Shown here: positions 16,402-25,288 of the stretch, piece after piece
Layout of the letters: every line of letters starts with the position of its first letter
Position numbering within the stretch: position 1 is the first letter of the stretch
Assembly: GCA_041488375.1 (NCBI GenBank)
Contig: JBGPPD010000001.1
Location: 31,352 to 95,351 of the forward strand
DNA: 64,000 nucleotides
DNA from: JAABQT01 sp041488375
GTDB taxonomy: Bacteria; Pseudomonadota; Gammaproteobacteria; Burkholderiales; SG8-39
Direction: 5' to 3'
The notes under the pieces: model-generated
What the model was told of the DNA's origin: nothing
The model's database searches: none
Seen by the model: the letters and a program-made list of their open reading frames with translations, nothing else
Translations under genes and position numbers: made by a program

Positions 16402-16785
16402 ATGGCAACGGTCGAATTGACCAAGGAAAACTTCGAGAAGGTGGTCACCGAAAGCCCGATGGTGATCGTGGACTTCTGGGCGCCGTGGTGCGGACCCTGC
16501 CGCGGCTTCGCGCCGATCTACGACAAGGCGGCCGAAACGCACCAGGATGTGGTGTTCGGCAAAGTCAACACCGAAGTGGAGGAGGAGCTGGCGGGCGCCT
16601 TCGGCATTCGCTCAATCCCCACGTTGATGGTATTCCGCGAGAAGGTGGTGTTGTTCCAGGAGGCCGGCGCCCTGCCGGCCGCGGCGCTGGAGCAGGTGAT
16701 CAGCCAGGCCAAATCGCTCGACATGGCCAAAGTGCACCAGGAAATCGCGGCACGCGCACAGCAGGAACAGCAGAAACAGGCTTGA
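16402..16785 (+). CDS. thioredoxin family protein
   Basis: This is a cytoplasmic thiol-disulfide oxidoreductase of 127 residues. The thioredoxin fold is complete, with DFWAPWCGPCRGF giving the redox pair Cys30/Cys33 (WCGPC) and the cis-proline region IRSIPTLMVF. After the fold it carries a polar helical extension rich in Gln and Ala (HQEIAARAQQEQQKQA), longer than classical thioredoxin 1. A good ribosome-binding site (GAGGAAGG) precedes the ATG. A TACACT box at 16360-16365 may be its -10. It leads a run of stress-related genes (two pirins and dps), which fits a role in redox defence, but whether it is the main thioredoxin is not clear. Confidence 0.88.
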   Translation: MATVELTKENFEKVVTESPMVIVDFWAPWCGPCRGFAPIYDKAAETHQDVVFGKVNTEVEEELAGAFGIRSIPTLMVFREKVVLFQEAGALPAAALEQVISQAKSLDMAKVHQEIAARAQQEQQKQA

Positions 16786-16867
16786 GCCGGGTCGGCGCCC
16801 CGGGGGCGAGCCCGGGGAAACTTGTGCGCCGGATTCCGATCCAACGCACTGTGTCGAGGAAACCAAG

Positions 16868-17566
16868 ATGACCGAACTGCGCCCCGCGGGCGAACGCGGC
16901 TATGCCGACCATGGCTGGCTCAAGTCCTACCACAGCTTCTCCTTCGCCGACTACCACGACCCGCGCCACATGGGCTTTGGGGCGCTGCGCGTGATCAACG
17001 AGGACCGCGTCGCGCCGGGCACCGGCTTCGGCACGCACGGGCACCGCGACATGGAGATCATCAGCTATGTCTTGGAGGGCTCGCTCGGCCACCAGGACTC
17101 CATGGGCAACGGCTCGACCATCGTACCGGGGGACGTGCAACGCATGAGCGCCGGCAACGGCGTGCGCCACAGCGAATTCAACCACGAGAAGGCCGGCAGC
17201 ACGCATTTCCTGCAGATCTGGATCGAGCCCAGCGTGACCGGCATCGCGCCGTCCTACGAGCAGAAGCATTTCGACGCCGCCGCCAGGCGCGGACGCTTGC
17301 GCCTCATCGCCTCGCCCGACGGCGCCGAGGGCTCGGTCACCCTCCACCAGGATGCGCGCGTCTACGCCGCGCTGCTCGATGGCCCGGAGCGCGCGTTGCA
17401 CCGGCTGCAGTCGGGGCGGCGCGCCTACCTGCACGTGGCGCGCGGCAGCCTCAAGGTGAACGGGCAGGTCCTGGGCGCGGGCGACGCGCTGAAGATCGGC
17501 GGGACCCCGGAAGTGGCGCTCGAGCAGGGCGCCAATGCGGAAGTGCTGCTGTTCGATCTTCCCTAG
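16868..17566 (+). CDS. pirin family protein (YhhW-like, first copy)
   Basis: This is a 232-residue bicupin of the pirin family. E. coli YhhW and human pirin in this family have quercetin 2,3-dioxygenase activity in vitro; the physiological substrate is unknown. The N-terminal cupin has the metal site in GTHGHRDMEIISYVLEG (His, His, Glu) and the later GNGVRHSEFN histidine. The C-terminal cupin is more degenerate. The N-terminus LKSYHSFSFADYHDPRHMGFG is the short, YhhW-type opening. The ATG at 16868 follows AGGAAA. The second pirin begins 10 bases after its stop, so they are probably co-transcribed. Confidence 0.9.
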   Translation: MTELRPAGERGYADHGWLKSYHSFSFADYHDPRHMGFGALRVINEDRVAPGTGFGTHGHRDMEIISYVLEGSLGHQDSMGNGSTIVPGDVQRMSAGNGVRHSEFNHEKAGSTHFLQIWIEPSVTGIAPSYEQKHFDAAARRGRLRLIASPDGAEGSVTLHQDARVYAALLDGPERALHRLQSGRRAYLHVARGSLKVNGQVLGAGDALKIGGTPEVALEQGANAEVLLFDLP

Positions 17567-17576
17567 GAGCACGAGC

Positions 17577-18449
17577 GTGGCTGCCAACCTCGACAGGATC
17601 AGGAGCGACGCGGCGACGCGCGAGGTGACGCGCGTCATCGCCTCGCATTTCACCCCGGTCACGCCGACCCTGCTGGTGCGCCGTGCGCTGCCCGATGCGG
17701 GCCTGCGCAATGTCGGGCCGTGGATCTTCCTCGATCATTTCGGTCCCCTGCAGGTGGGCCAGGGCGATCGGGGCACGCCGCCGCACCCACACGCGGGCAT
17801 CGAGACGGTGACTTACCTGCTGGAGGGTGGCATGCGTCACCGCGACTCGCTGGGCCACCAGGGCGCGGTCGGAGCGCACGGCGCGCAGTGGATGGCCGCC
17901 GGGCGCGGCATCGTGCACGCCGAGCGCCCCGCGGTCGGCGCACTGCACGGGCTGCAGTTGTGGGCCAAGCTGCCGCGCGCCATCCAGATGACCGACCCGA
18001 CCTATCGCAACCTCGGTGCCGAGGAACTGCCGGTGTTCCGCGCCGGCGATGCGCAGGCACGCGTCGTGGGCGGCGAATTGATGGGCCACATCAGCCCCGC
18101 GCCGACGCGCTGGCCCCTGTTGCTGGCGCACGTGTCGTTCACGGCGCGCGGGCGCGCGCGCCTGGAGGTGCCCGGCGGATTCGACCTCGCGGCCTACGTC
18201 GCGCTCGGCCAGGCGCGTTTCGGCGAGGTCGAGGCTGATGCCGGCAAGCTGGTGAAATTTTCCCGCGAGGGCACGCAGTGCGAAGTGGCCAACGACTTCG
18301 AGGAGCGCGCCGACGTGATCCTGCTCGGGGGCGCGCCGCTGGACGAGCCGATGGTGTTCCGCGGTCCGTTCGTCATGGACGGCGCAGCCGCGCTGCGTAC
18401 CGTCGAGCAGGCTTACCAGGCGGGACGAATGGGCGGACTCGCGGAGTAG
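17577..18449 (+). CDS. pirin family protein (second copy)
   Basis: This is a second pirin bicupin of 290 residues, longer than the first and of a different subgroup. The metal-binding segment is PPHPHAGIETVTYLLEGG with a further His in GRGIVHAERP. It has the pirin opening LRNVGPWIFLDHFGP and the C-terminal FRGPFVMDG signature that the short YhhW type lacks. The GTG at 17577 is seven bases after an AGGAG ribosome-binding site, which decides the start. The frame runs further upstream, overlapping the first pirin, but without coding support. dps follows after about 30 bases. Confidence 0.9.
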   Translation: MAANLDRIRSDAATREVTRVIASHFTPVTPTLLVRRALPDAGLRNVGPWIFLDHFGPLQVGQGDRGTPPHPHAGIETVTYLLEGGMRHRDSLGHQGAVGAHGAQWMAAGRGIVHAERPAVGALHGLQLWAKLPRAIQMTDPTYRNLGAEELPVFRAGDAQARVVGGELMGHISPAPTRWPLLLAHVSFTARGRARLEVPGGFDLAAYVALGQARFGEVEADAGKLVKFSREGTQCEVANDFEERADVILLGGAPLDEPMVFRGPFVMDGAAALRTVEQAYQAGRMGGLAE

Positions 18450-18480
18450 ACTAGCGTCTTTGGCAGGTACGGAGGCGCAG

Positions 18481-18957
18481 ATGGCAGTGGCAATGGATAC
18501 CGGCATTTCGGCGAAGGACCGCGCATCGATTGCGGGCGGCCTGTCGCGCCTGCTGGCCGACACTTACATCCTGTACCTGAAGACGCACAACTTCCACTGG
18601 AATGTCGAAGGGCCGATGTTCCAGACGCTGCACCAGATGTTCATGACCCAGTACACCGAGGCCTGGAACGCGGTCGACCCGATCGCCGAGCGCATCCGTG
18701 CGCTGGGCCACTATGCCCCGGGCAGCTACCGGCAGTACATCAAGCTCGCGACGGTCAAGGAGAGCGACGGCGTGCCGAAGGCCGAGAAGATGGTGCGCGA
18801 GCTGATCGAGGGTCAGGAGGCGGTCGCGCGCACCGCGCGCTCGGTGCTGCCGCTGGCCGAGCGCGCGAACGACCAGCCGACGCTCGACCTGCTGACGCAG
18901 CGCCTCGACATCCACGAGAAGAACGCCTGGATGCTGAGGAGCCTGCTGAAGAAATAG
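18481..18957 (+). CDS. dps: Dps family DNA-binding ferritin-like protein
   Basis: This is a 158-residue Dps protein. Dps dodecamers oxidise Fe2+ with hydrogen peroxide, store the iron and can coat DNA in starved cells. The intersubunit ferroxidase residues are visible in THNFHWNVEGPMF (first His) and DPIAERIRALG (Asp and Glu). The N-terminal extension is short and carries one Lys and one Arg, so strong DNA binding is uncertain. The ATG at 18481 follows a GGAGG ribosome-binding site; a TTG seven codons upstream is a weaker alternative. fumC starts just after its stop, and pirin genes precede it, which suggests an oxidative-stress context. Confidence 0.93.
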   Translation: MAVAMDTGISAKDRASIAGGLSRLLADTYILYLKTHNFHWNVEGPMFQTLHQMFMTQYTEAWNAVDPIAERIRALGHYAPGSYRQYIKLATVKESDGVPKAEKMVRELIEGQEAVARTARSVLPLAERANDQPTLDLLTQRLDIHEKNAWMLRSLLKK

Positions 18958-18959
18958 CC

Positions 18960-20354
18960 TTGGCGGGTACGCGCCTCGAAAATGATTCTTTCGGGCCGAT
19001 CGAGGTGCCGGCCGATCGGCTGTGGGGCGCGCAAACCGAGCGGAGTCGCCGCTACTTCCGCATTTCCGGCGAGCGCATGCCGCTCGCTGTGATCCACGCG
19101 CTGGCCCTCGCCAAGCGCTCCGCGGCGCGCGTCAACAGGGCGCTCGGCCTGCTCGAGGCACGCAAGGCGGAGGCCATCGAGCGCGCCGCCGACGAGGTGC
19201 TCGCCGGGCGCCACGACGACGAGTTCCCGCTGGTGGTATGGCAGACCGGGTCGGGCACGCAGTCCAACATGAACGTCAACGAGGTGCTGGCCAATCGCGC
19301 CTCCGAGCTGCTGGGCGGCGAGCGCGGGCAAAAGCGCCTGGTGCACCCCAACGACGAGGTCAACCTCGGCCAGTCCTCGAACGACGTGTTCCCGACGGCG
19401 ATGCACGTGGCCGCGGCGCGCGCCATCGAGCACGATTTGCTGCCGAGGCTCGAACGGCTGGAGGCGACGCTGGCGGCCAAAGCCGAGGAATTCGCGGCCA
19501 TCGTCAAGATCGGCCGTACGCACCTGCAGGACGCGACGCCGCTCACGCTGGGCCAGGAGTTCTCCGGCTATGTCGAGCAGCTGGCACAGTCCGAGGCGGC
19601 GATCGAACTGGCGTTGCCCGGGCTTTGCGAGCTGGCCATCGGCGGCACTGCGGTCGGCACCGGACTCAACACGCACCCCGAATTCGGCGAGCGCGTGGCG
19701 CAGGACCTGTCGCAGGCCACCGGCATGTCTTTCGAGTCGGCGCCGAACAAATTCGCCGCGTTGGCCGGACACGAGCCCCTGGTGTTCGCGCATGGCGCCC
19801 TGAAGACGCTGGCGGTGGCGCTGACCAAGGTCGCCAACGACATCCGCTGGCTCGCCTCGGGGCCGCGCTCGGGACTGGGCGAACTGCGCATCCCGGAGAA
19901 CGAGCCGGGCAGCTCGATCATGCCGGGCAAGGTCAATCCGACGCAGGCCGAGGCGCTGACCATGCTGTGTGCGCAGGTGTTCGGCAACGACGCGGCGATC
20001 ACCTTTGGCGCGGCCTCCGGCAACTTCGAGCTCAACGTCTATAAGCCGCTGCTGATCCACAATTTCCTGCAAAGCGTGCGCCTGCTCGCGGACGGCTGCG
20101 CCTCGTTCGAGGAGCACTGCGCGCGCGGCATCCAGGCGGAGGAGGCGCGGATTCGCGAGCTGCTGGACCGCTCGCTGATGCTGGTGACTGCGCTGGCGCC
20201 GCATCTGGGCTACGACCGCGCGGCCGAGATTGCCAAGAAGGCGCACCGCGAAGGCTGCACCCTGAAGGAGGCGGCATTGGCGCTCGGCTACCTGAGCGCC
20301 GCCGACTATGACCGTTGGGTGCGGCCTGACGCGATGACCAAACCCGCTGCGTGA
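18960..20354 (+). CDS. fumC: class II fumarate hydratase
   Basis: FumC interconverts fumarate and malate without an iron-sulfur cluster, and so keeps working under oxidative stress. The 464-residue protein has the superfamily signature GSSIMPGKVN around residues 317-326 and the upstream TGSGTQSNMNVNEV and HPNDEVNLGQSSND substrate loops. The N-terminus LENDSFGPIEVPADRLWGAQTERS is standard. The start is a TTG two bases after the dps stop. No ATG is near and the ribosome-binding site is weak, so translation may depend on coupling to dps. The stop overlaps the next gene's GTG (GTGA). Confidence 0.96.
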   Translation: MAGTRLENDSFGPIEVPADRLWGAQTERSRRYFRISGERMPLAVIHALALAKRSAARVNRALGLLEARKAEAIERAADEVLAGRHDDEFPLVVWQTGSGTQSNMNVNEVLANRASELLGGERGQKRLVHPNDEVNLGQSSNDVFPTAMHVAAARAIEHDLLPRLERLEATLAAKAEEFAAIVKIGRTHLQDATPLTLGQEFSGYVEQLAQSEAAIELALPGLCELAIGGTAVGTGLNTHPEFGERVAQDLSQATGMSFESAPNKFAALAGHEPLVFAHGALKTLAVALTKVANDIRWLASGPRSGLGELRIPENEPGSSIMPGKVNPTQAEALTMLCAQVFGNDAAITFGAASGNFELNVYKPLLIHNFLQSVRLLADGCASFEEHCARGIQAEEARIRELLDRSLMLVTALAPHLGYDRAAEIAKKAHREGCTLKEAALALGYLSAADYDRWVRPDAMTKPAA

Positions 20355-21226
20355 GGCGGCGCCGATTCCTGCTGGCTGCGGCAGCCCTCGCGGCCCTGCC
20401 GGCCAAGGCCGAAGCGCGCTTTGCCCGGGGCCTGCTGTGGCGAGTGAGCGCACCTGGCGCGCCCCCCAGCCACGTGTTCGGCACTCTGCACGCCGCCGAC
20501 GCCCGCCTCGCCCTGCTGCCCGCTGCGGCGCGCAAGGCGTTCGATGGCTCGCGCTCGCTGATGCTCGAGTTCGTGGCCGATCCCTACGCCAAGGAGCGCT
20601 TTCTCGAGGCGGCCATGTTCCTCGACCGGCGCACGCTGCAGGAGACCATCGGCGAGGAGGATTTCGAGCGCGCCTGCGAAGCGCTCGAGCCGGCCGGCCT
20701 GTCGCGCGAATTCGTCAACAAGATGAAGCCCTGGGGCGTGCTGCTGAACCTGCGCAGCTCCTGGCAACCGTCCGCGGTGCCGACACCGGACGCGCAATTG
20801 CATGCGCTGGCGCTCGAGCGGCGCATGCCGGTGGTGCAGGTGGAGGAAGTGGAAGAGCAGGTCTTCACCTTCGATGAATTGCCGATGGCGTCCCAGGTGG
20901 CGTTGCTCAAGGACGGCCTGGCCCACCGAGAGGAGCTGGCGGCGCTCGCGGAACGCACGCTGTTGGCCTACCTGGCGCGCGACCTGGACGCCATCTGGCG
21001 TGCCCAGGAGGCCTACGCGCAGCGCCACCCCGCCGTCGCCGCGCACCACGCCGCGCTGGTGAAACGGGTGGTGCTCGACCGCAGCGTCGTGATGGCGTTC
21101 CGCATGCAGCGCGAATTGCGCCGCGGGCGCGCCTTCGTGGCGCTCGGCGCCCTGCACCTGTACGGCGAGCAGGGCGTGCTCGCGTTGCTCGAGCAGGACG
21201 GCTATCGGACGCGGCGCCTGTATTAG
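20351..21226 (+). CDS. TraB/GumN family protein, exported
   Basis: This is a 291-residue protein with an N-terminal signal sequence (RRRRFLLAAAALAALPAKAEA, four Arg then a hydrophobic run) and the TraB/GumN domain, a predicted metalloprotease-like fold of unclear function. The two family motifs are HVFGTLHAADAR near the N-terminus and ALGALHLYGEQGVLALLEQDGY at the end; in this family the paired GxxH motifs are thought to bind metal. The GTG overlaps the fumC stop. It probably acts in the periplasm or is lipid-free secreted, as no lipobox is visible. purN starts 12 bases after its stop. Confidence 0.82.
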   Translation: MRRRRFLLAAAALAALPAKAEARFARGLLWRVSAPGAPPSHVFGTLHAADARLALLPAAARKAFDGSRSLMLEFVADPYAKERFLEAAMFLDRRTLQETIGEEDFERACEALEPAGLSREFVNKMKPWGVLLNLRSSWQPSAVPTPDAQLHALALERRMPVVQVEEVEEQVFTFDELPMASQVALLKDGLAHREELAALAERTLLAYLARDLDAIWRAQEAYAQRHPAVAAHHAALVKRVVLDRSVVMAFRMQRELRRGRAFVALGALHLYGEQGVLALLEQDGYRTRRLY

Positions 21227-21238
21227 ACTGCGCGCCTC

Positions 21239-21856
21239 ATGTCGGTCGTCGTCCTCATCTCCGGTCGCGGCAGCAACCTGCAGGCGATCCTCGAGGCCGG
21301 GATACCGGTCACGATAGTCATCAGCAACAAGGCGGACGCCGCCGGGCTCGCGATCGCGGCGCGCCGGGGCGTGGCCACCGGGGTCGTCGAGCACCGGCAC
21401 TACGCCACGCGCGAAGCCTTCGATGCTGCCCTCGCTGCGCAAATCGACCGGCACCAGCCCCGCCTGGTGGCGCTGGCGGGTTTCATGCGAGTGCTCACGC
21501 CTGCGTTCGTGGCGCGCTACGCCGGCCGGCTGGTCAACATCCATCCGTCCCTGCTTCCCGAATTCCCCGGACTGGACACCCATGCGCGTGCGCTGGCGGC
21601 CGGCGTCAAGCGCCACGGCTGCACGGTGCATTTCGTTACCGCGGAACTGGACCATGGACCGATCATCGCCCAGGCATCGGTGCCGGTCCTGCCGGGCGAC
21701 ACCCCGGATACACTGGCGGAGCGTGTGCTGCGCCAGGAGCATCGGCTATACCCGCGCGCCATCCGCTGGTTCCTCGACGGCGACCTGGTGATCGAAGGGG
21801 ACAAAGTCCACGTCAAGGGAGACCATGCGCAAATGGTGGTCAGCGATCGGGCTTAG
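21239..21856 (+). CDS. purN: phosphoribosylglycinamide formyltransferase (PurN)
   Basis: PurN transfers a formyl group from 10-formyl-THF to GAR in the third step of purine synthesis. The 205-residue protein starts VVVLISGRGSNLQAIL and has the catalytic segment NIHPSLLPEFPGLDTHARAL, with the conserved Asn and His, followed by GCTVHFVTAELDHGPII with the catalytic Asp. The ATG at 21239 is well placed. The 3' end overlaps the DUF3108 gene by 32 bases in another frame, so the two are probably coupled. The length is normal for the family. Confidence 0.95.
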   Translation: MSVVVLISGRGSNLQAILEAGIPVTIVISNKADAAGLAIAARRGVATGVVEHRHYATREAFDAALAAQIDRHQPRLVALAGFMRVLTPAFVARYAGRLVNIHPSLLPEFPGLDTHARALAAGVKRHGCTVHFVTAELDHGPIIAQASVPVLPGDTPDTLAERVLRQEHRLYPRAIRWFLDGDLVIEGDKVHVKGDHAQMVVSDRA

Positions 21857-22508
21857 CCTGTGCGCGGCGGCGCAAGCTGCGCCGCCCGCGCGCGTGGAGA
21901 TTGCCTATGAAGTGCTGTACAACGACGGCGTGATCGCCGACGTGACCCATGTTCTCGAGCACGACGCCGTCAGCTACCGGCTGACCGAGCGCTGGAAGGG
22001 CAGGGGCATCTTCGCGCTGGCAGGCGAGGCGCAACGCACGAGCCGCGGCACGATCGCCGCCGACGGGCTGCGCCCGCTCGAGTACGAGGACGTGCGCAGC
22101 CGGCGCGAGCCGGCGCGAGCGCGGTTCGAATGGGGGACGGGAATGCTGACGCTCCAGTTCCGCGACGGTCCGCAAACCCGGCCGATGCCGGCGCACGCCC
22201 AGGATCGGCTCAGCTTCCTGTATGCCTTCGCCTTCCGTGCGCCGGACGGCCAGCCGACCGAGTTCAATGTCGTCGACGGCAAGGGCGTGGCCAACTACGT
22301 TTTCGACAGCGCGGGCCGCGAGCGCATCGCCGTTCCCGCGGGCGAGTTCGACGCGCTGCGCCTGGTACAGCGCAAGGACAATCCGGGGGACCGCAGCAGC
22401 GAAATCTGGCTCGACCCCTCACGTTCCTTTCTGCCGCTGCGCGTCCTGGTGGTGCAGAAGGACGGCACGCGCATCGACCAGGTCGCCGCGCACGTCAGCG
22501 TGCCATGA
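21825..22508 (+). CDS. DUF3108 domain protein, exported
   Basis: This is a 227-residue predicted periplasmic protein with a signal peptide (KWWSAIGLSLCAAAQAAP, cleavage near residue 19) and a DUF3108 beta-rich domain filling the rest. The pattern is FxxxYxxGRxGV-like at the start (IAYEVLYNDGVIADVTHVLE), with the family's ending EIWLDPSRSFLPLRVLVVQKDGTRIDQVAAHV. The function of DUF3108 is not known. The ATG lies inside purN and the stop overlaps the next ATG (ATGA), so purN, this gene and the methyltransferase are probably translated as a coupled set. Confidence 0.82.
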   Translation: MRKWWSAIGLSLCAAAQAAPPARVEIAYEVLYNDGVIADVTHVLEHDAVSYRLTERWKGRGIFALAGEAQRTSRGTIAADGLRPLEYEDVRSRREPARARFEWGTGMLTLQFRDGPQTRPMPAHAQDRLSFLYAFAFRAPDGQPTEFNVVDGKGVANYVFDSAGRERIAVPAGEFDALRLVQRKDNPGDRSSEIWLDPSRSFLPLRVLVVQKDGTRIDQVAAHVSVP

Positions 22509-23758
22509 TCGTCTTCCGCGCCCAGCTGGCGCGCGCGGAGGCGCTGCTCGGCGAGCTGCTGTCGACCTCGGGACCGGCGGACGCCGCGGTGTCGCGCTAT
22601 TTCCGGGCCCACCGCAACCTCGGCCAGCAGGACCGGGCCTTCGTCGCGGAAACGGTCTACGCAGTGCTGCGCCGCCGACGCTCGCTCGAGGCCGCCGCAC
22701 AATCCGCGTCTCCGCGTGACCTCGCCATTGCGGCGCTGGTGCGGGTGCGCGGGCTGTCCGGGCGCGCGCTGGAGGGCGCGCTGCGCGAGGGCGAGCAGGC
22801 CCTGGTGTCACGCGTGAAGGCCGCCAAGGCGGAGGGATTCCCACCGGCCGTGCGCGCGGACCTGCCCGATTGGCTCTGGCAGCGGCTCGAGTCGCTGTAC
22901 GGTCAGGACGAGGCGATGCGCATGGCGCAGGGCCTGCTCAATCCCGCGCCGCTCGACTTGCGCGTCAATCTGGCCAAGCTGGGCCGCGACGAAGCGCTCG
23001 ATCGCTTGCGGGCCAGCGGCTTCGAAGGGGCGGCGACGCCTTATTCGCCCGCTGGCATCCGTCTGGCCGGCAAGCCGGCCATCAACAAGCACGCGTTGTT
23101 CACCAGCGGCGCGGTCGAAGTGCAGGACGAAGGTAGCCAACTGCTCGCCTACCTGCTGGCGCCGCGGCGCGGCGAGATGGTCGCCGACTACTGCGCCGGC
23201 GCAGGCGGCAAGACGCTGGCACTAGCCATGCTGATGCGCGGCACAGGGCGGATCTACGCCATGGACGTTTCAGCCAAGCGCCTGGCGGAGCTTGCGCCGC
23301 GCGCCGCGCGCGCCGGCGTGACCAGCGTGCACCCGCTCGTGCTCTCGGGAGAAGGGGATACCCGTGCCAAGCGCCTGAGCGGCAAGATCGATCGTGTGCT
23401 GGTGGACGCCCCCTGCAGCGGTTTCGGCACCCTGCGGCGCAATCCGGACCTCAAGTGGCGCCATGGGCCGCAAGCCATCGCGGAGCTGGCGGCAAAGCAG
23501 GCAGGCATCCTGCAGGCGGCTGCGCGGCTATTAAAGCCTGGAGGGCGCCTGGTGTACGCAACCTGCAGCATCCTTCCCGAGGAAAACGAAAACATCGCCG
23601 ACGCGTTCGGCGCGGCGCACGCGCAATTCGCGCCGCTTTCCTGCCGCGAACTCCTGGTCGCGCAGCGCATCGATGTGGATTGCGGCGAGCGGCTGAGGCT
23701 CTGGCCGCACCGCCACGGCTGCGACGGCTTTTTCGCTGCGGCCTTCGAGCGCCGATAG
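22505..23758 (+). CDS. RsmB/NOP family RNA m5C methyltransferase
   Basis: This is a 417-residue SAM-dependent RNA cytosine-C5 methyltransferase. An N-terminal NusB-like helical region (about 1-130) precedes a central RNA-binding part and a Rossmann methyltransferase domain (about 200-415). Motif I reads VADYCAGAGGKTLALA. The catalytic and helper cysteines are in VLVDAPCSGFGTLRRNPDLKW (motif IV) and YATCSILPEENE (motif VI). It could be RsmB itself (16S C967) or a paralogue: the neighbours purN and DUF3108 do not match the usual fmt-rsmB context, so I give no symbol. The ATG overlaps the DUF3108 stop. The gap after it holds a promoter for the desaturase. Confidence 0.9.
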   Translation: MIVFRAQLARAEALLGELLSTSGPADAAVSRYFRAHRNLGQQDRAFVAETVYAVLRRRRSLEAAAQSASPRDLAIAALVRVRGLSGRALEGALREGEQALVSRVKAAKAEGFPPAVRADLPDWLWQRLESLYGQDEAMRMAQGLLNPAPLDLRVNLAKLGRDEALDRLRASGFEGAATPYSPAGIRLAGKPAINKHALFTSGAVEVQDEGSQLLAYLLAPRRGEMVADYCAGAGGKTLALAMLMRGTGRIYAMDVSAKRLAELAPRAARAGVTSVHPLVLSGEGDTRAKRLSGKIDRVLVDAPCSGFGTLRRNPDLKWRHGPQAIAELAAKQAGILQAAARLLKPGGRLVYATCSILPEENENIADAFGAAHAQFAPLSCRELLVAQRIDVDCGERLRLWPHRHGCDGFFAAAFERR

Positions 23759-23828
23759 AAATTCCCTTTCCGCAACGGGGGGTTAGGCTGCCGTAGGGAA
23801 ATGCCTGACGCCATAGGGGATTTTCTGG

Positions 23829-23856
23829 TTGCGCGGGGGGTCCAATGGCGTACAAT
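23829..23856 (+). promoter_or_regulatory. candidate promoter of the desaturase gene
   Basis: TTGCGC (23829-23834), 16 bases, then TACAAT (23851-23856, 5 of 6 to the -10 consensus). It is about 38 bases before the desaturase ATG, which has its own AGAAAGGA ribosome-binding site. The -35 matches only in its first three bases. Confidence 0.45.
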
Positions 23857-23894
23857 TCTAGGCACTGTTTGCACATAACTATCAGAAAGGACTA

Positions 23895-25067
23895 ATGATT
23901 TTCTCCGGATACCTCGATTTGCCCTGGTGGGGCCTGATCCTCGTGGCGCTGGGTTTGACGCACGTCACGATCGCGTCGGTGACCATCTTCCTGCACCGGC
24001 ACCAGGCGCACCGCGCCCTGGACCTGCACCCCATCGCGTCGCATTTCTTCCGTTTCTGGCTCTGGCTGACCACCGGCATGGTCACCAAGGAATGGGCGGC
24101 GATCCACCGCAAACATCACGCCAAGTGCGAAACGGCGGAGGATCCGCACAGCCCGCAAATCCTGGGCATCAACCGGGTCCTGTGGGGCGGCGTGTTCCTG
24201 TACGTGAAGGAGTCGCACAAGGCCGAGACGATGGAGCGCTACGGCCACGGCACGCCAGACGACTGGATCGAGCGCAAGCTGTATTCGCGCTACGCCATCC
24301 TCGGCCTGACGGTTGCGGGCTTGGTCAACGTGGTCCTGTTCGGCCTGGTGCCCGGGGTCCTGATCCTGCTGACGCAGATCGTCTGGATCCCGTTCTGGGC
24401 AGCCGGCGTGATCAACGGCATCGGACACTATTGGGGCTACCGCAGCTTCGACATCGATGACGCCAGCAAGAACATCGTGCCCTGGGGCATCCTGATCGGG
24501 GGCGAAGAGCTGCACAACAACCACCATGCCTATGCCACGTCGGCCAAGTTGTCGGCCAAATGGTACGAGTTCGACATCGGCTGGCTGTACATCCGGATTC
24601 TAGAAGCGCTGGGATTGGCGACGGTGAAGAAAGTGGCGCCGACGCCGCGTTTCGAACCCGCGAAGACCATGTGCGACTACGACACGCTGCACGCCGTCAT
24701 CGCCAATCGCTACGACGTGCTGGCGCGCTATGCCAAGGCGGTCCGGCGCACCTGGAGCGACGAGGTGGAGCGGCTGCAGCGCTGGTCGCCGCGCGATGCC
24801 GAACTGCTCAAGTCGCTCAAGCGGGCGCTGGTGCGCATCGGCTACGGTTCCGAGGCCGACCGCGCGCGCGTCGCCGAGGCGCTGAAACCCTCGAAGCCGC
24901 TGCAGGTGGCGGTGAGCATGCGCGAAGAACTGATCGCCCTTTGGGGGCGCTCCAGCGCCACCAAGGAGCAGCTGCTGCGCCAATTGCAGGATTGGTGCCA
25001 TCGGGCCGAGGCAAGCGGCATCGTGCCGCTGGTGGATTTTTCCCGCCGCCTGCGCAGCTATGCCTGA
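23895..25067 (+). CDS. acyl-lipid/acyl-CoA fatty acid desaturase
   Basis: This is a membrane di-iron desaturase of 390 residues that introduces a double bond into fatty acyl chains and so adjusts membrane fluidity. The three histidine boxes are HRHQAHR (residues 34-40), HRKHH (71-75) and HNNHH (207-211), placed between four hydrophobic segments, the pattern of delta-9-type desaturases. A hydrophilic C-terminal part of about 150 residues follows the catalytic domain; it is rich in Arg and Glu and looks helical. The gene stands alone with its own promoter and a strong terminator. Electron donors are not encoded nearby. Confidence 0.92.
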   Translation: MIFSGYLDLPWWGLILVALGLTHVTIASVTIFLHRHQAHRALDLHPIASHFFRFWLWLTTGMVTKEWAAIHRKHHAKCETAEDPHSPQILGINRVLWGGVFLYVKESHKAETMERYGHGTPDDWIERKLYSRYAILGLTVAGLVNVVLFGLVPGVLILLTQIVWIPFWAAGVINGIGHYWGYRSFDIDDASKNIVPWGILIGGEELHNNHHAYATSAKLSAKWYEFDIGWLYIRILEALGLATVKKVAPTPRFEPAKTMCDYDTLHAVIANRYDVLARYAKAVRRTWSDEVERLQRWSPRDAELLKSLKRALVRIGYGSEADRARVAEALKPSKPLQVAVSMREELIALWGRSSATKEQLLRQLQDWCHRAEASGIVPLVDFSRRLRSYA

Positions 25068-25083
25068 GCGGATCCAGGAAAGA

Positions 25084-25109
25084 AAAAGGCCCGCCTAGGC
25101 GGGCCTTTT
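25084..25109. terminator. bidirectional intrinsic terminator (desaturase / rpmG)
   Basis: The perfect palindrome GGCCCGCC-TA-GGCGGGCC (25088-25105) is flanked by A residues on the left and T residues on the right. It can end the desaturase transcript on the plus strand and rpmB-rpmG on the minus strand. Confidence 0.88.
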
Positions 25110-25130
25110 CATTGGCGACGGCGCGGCGCG

Positions 25131-25286
25131 CTACTTGAGCTTGGTTTCCTTGTAGAGCACGTGCTTGCGCGCCTTCGGATCGTACTTCTTGATTTCGAGC
25201 TTGTCCGGCGTGGTGCGCTTGTTCTTGGTGGTGGTGTAGAAGTGGCCGGTGCCGGCGCTGGATTCGAGTTTGATCTTTTCGCGCAT
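25131..25286 (-). CDS. rpmG: 50S ribosomal protein L33
   Basis: L33 is a small protein of the large ribosomal subunit, near the E site. The product has 51 residues, the usual length, starting MREKIKLESSAGTGHFYTTT and ending in the basic ARKHVLYKETKLK. It lacks the CxxC zinc pairs of some L33 variants, so it is the zinc-independent type. It follows rpmB by two bases and shares its promoter. This is the standard rpmB-rpmG pair. Confidence 0.95.
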   Translation of the reverse strand: MREKIKLESSAGTGHFYTTTKNKRTTPDKLEIKKYDPKARKHVLYKETKLK

Positions 25287-25288
25287 GT

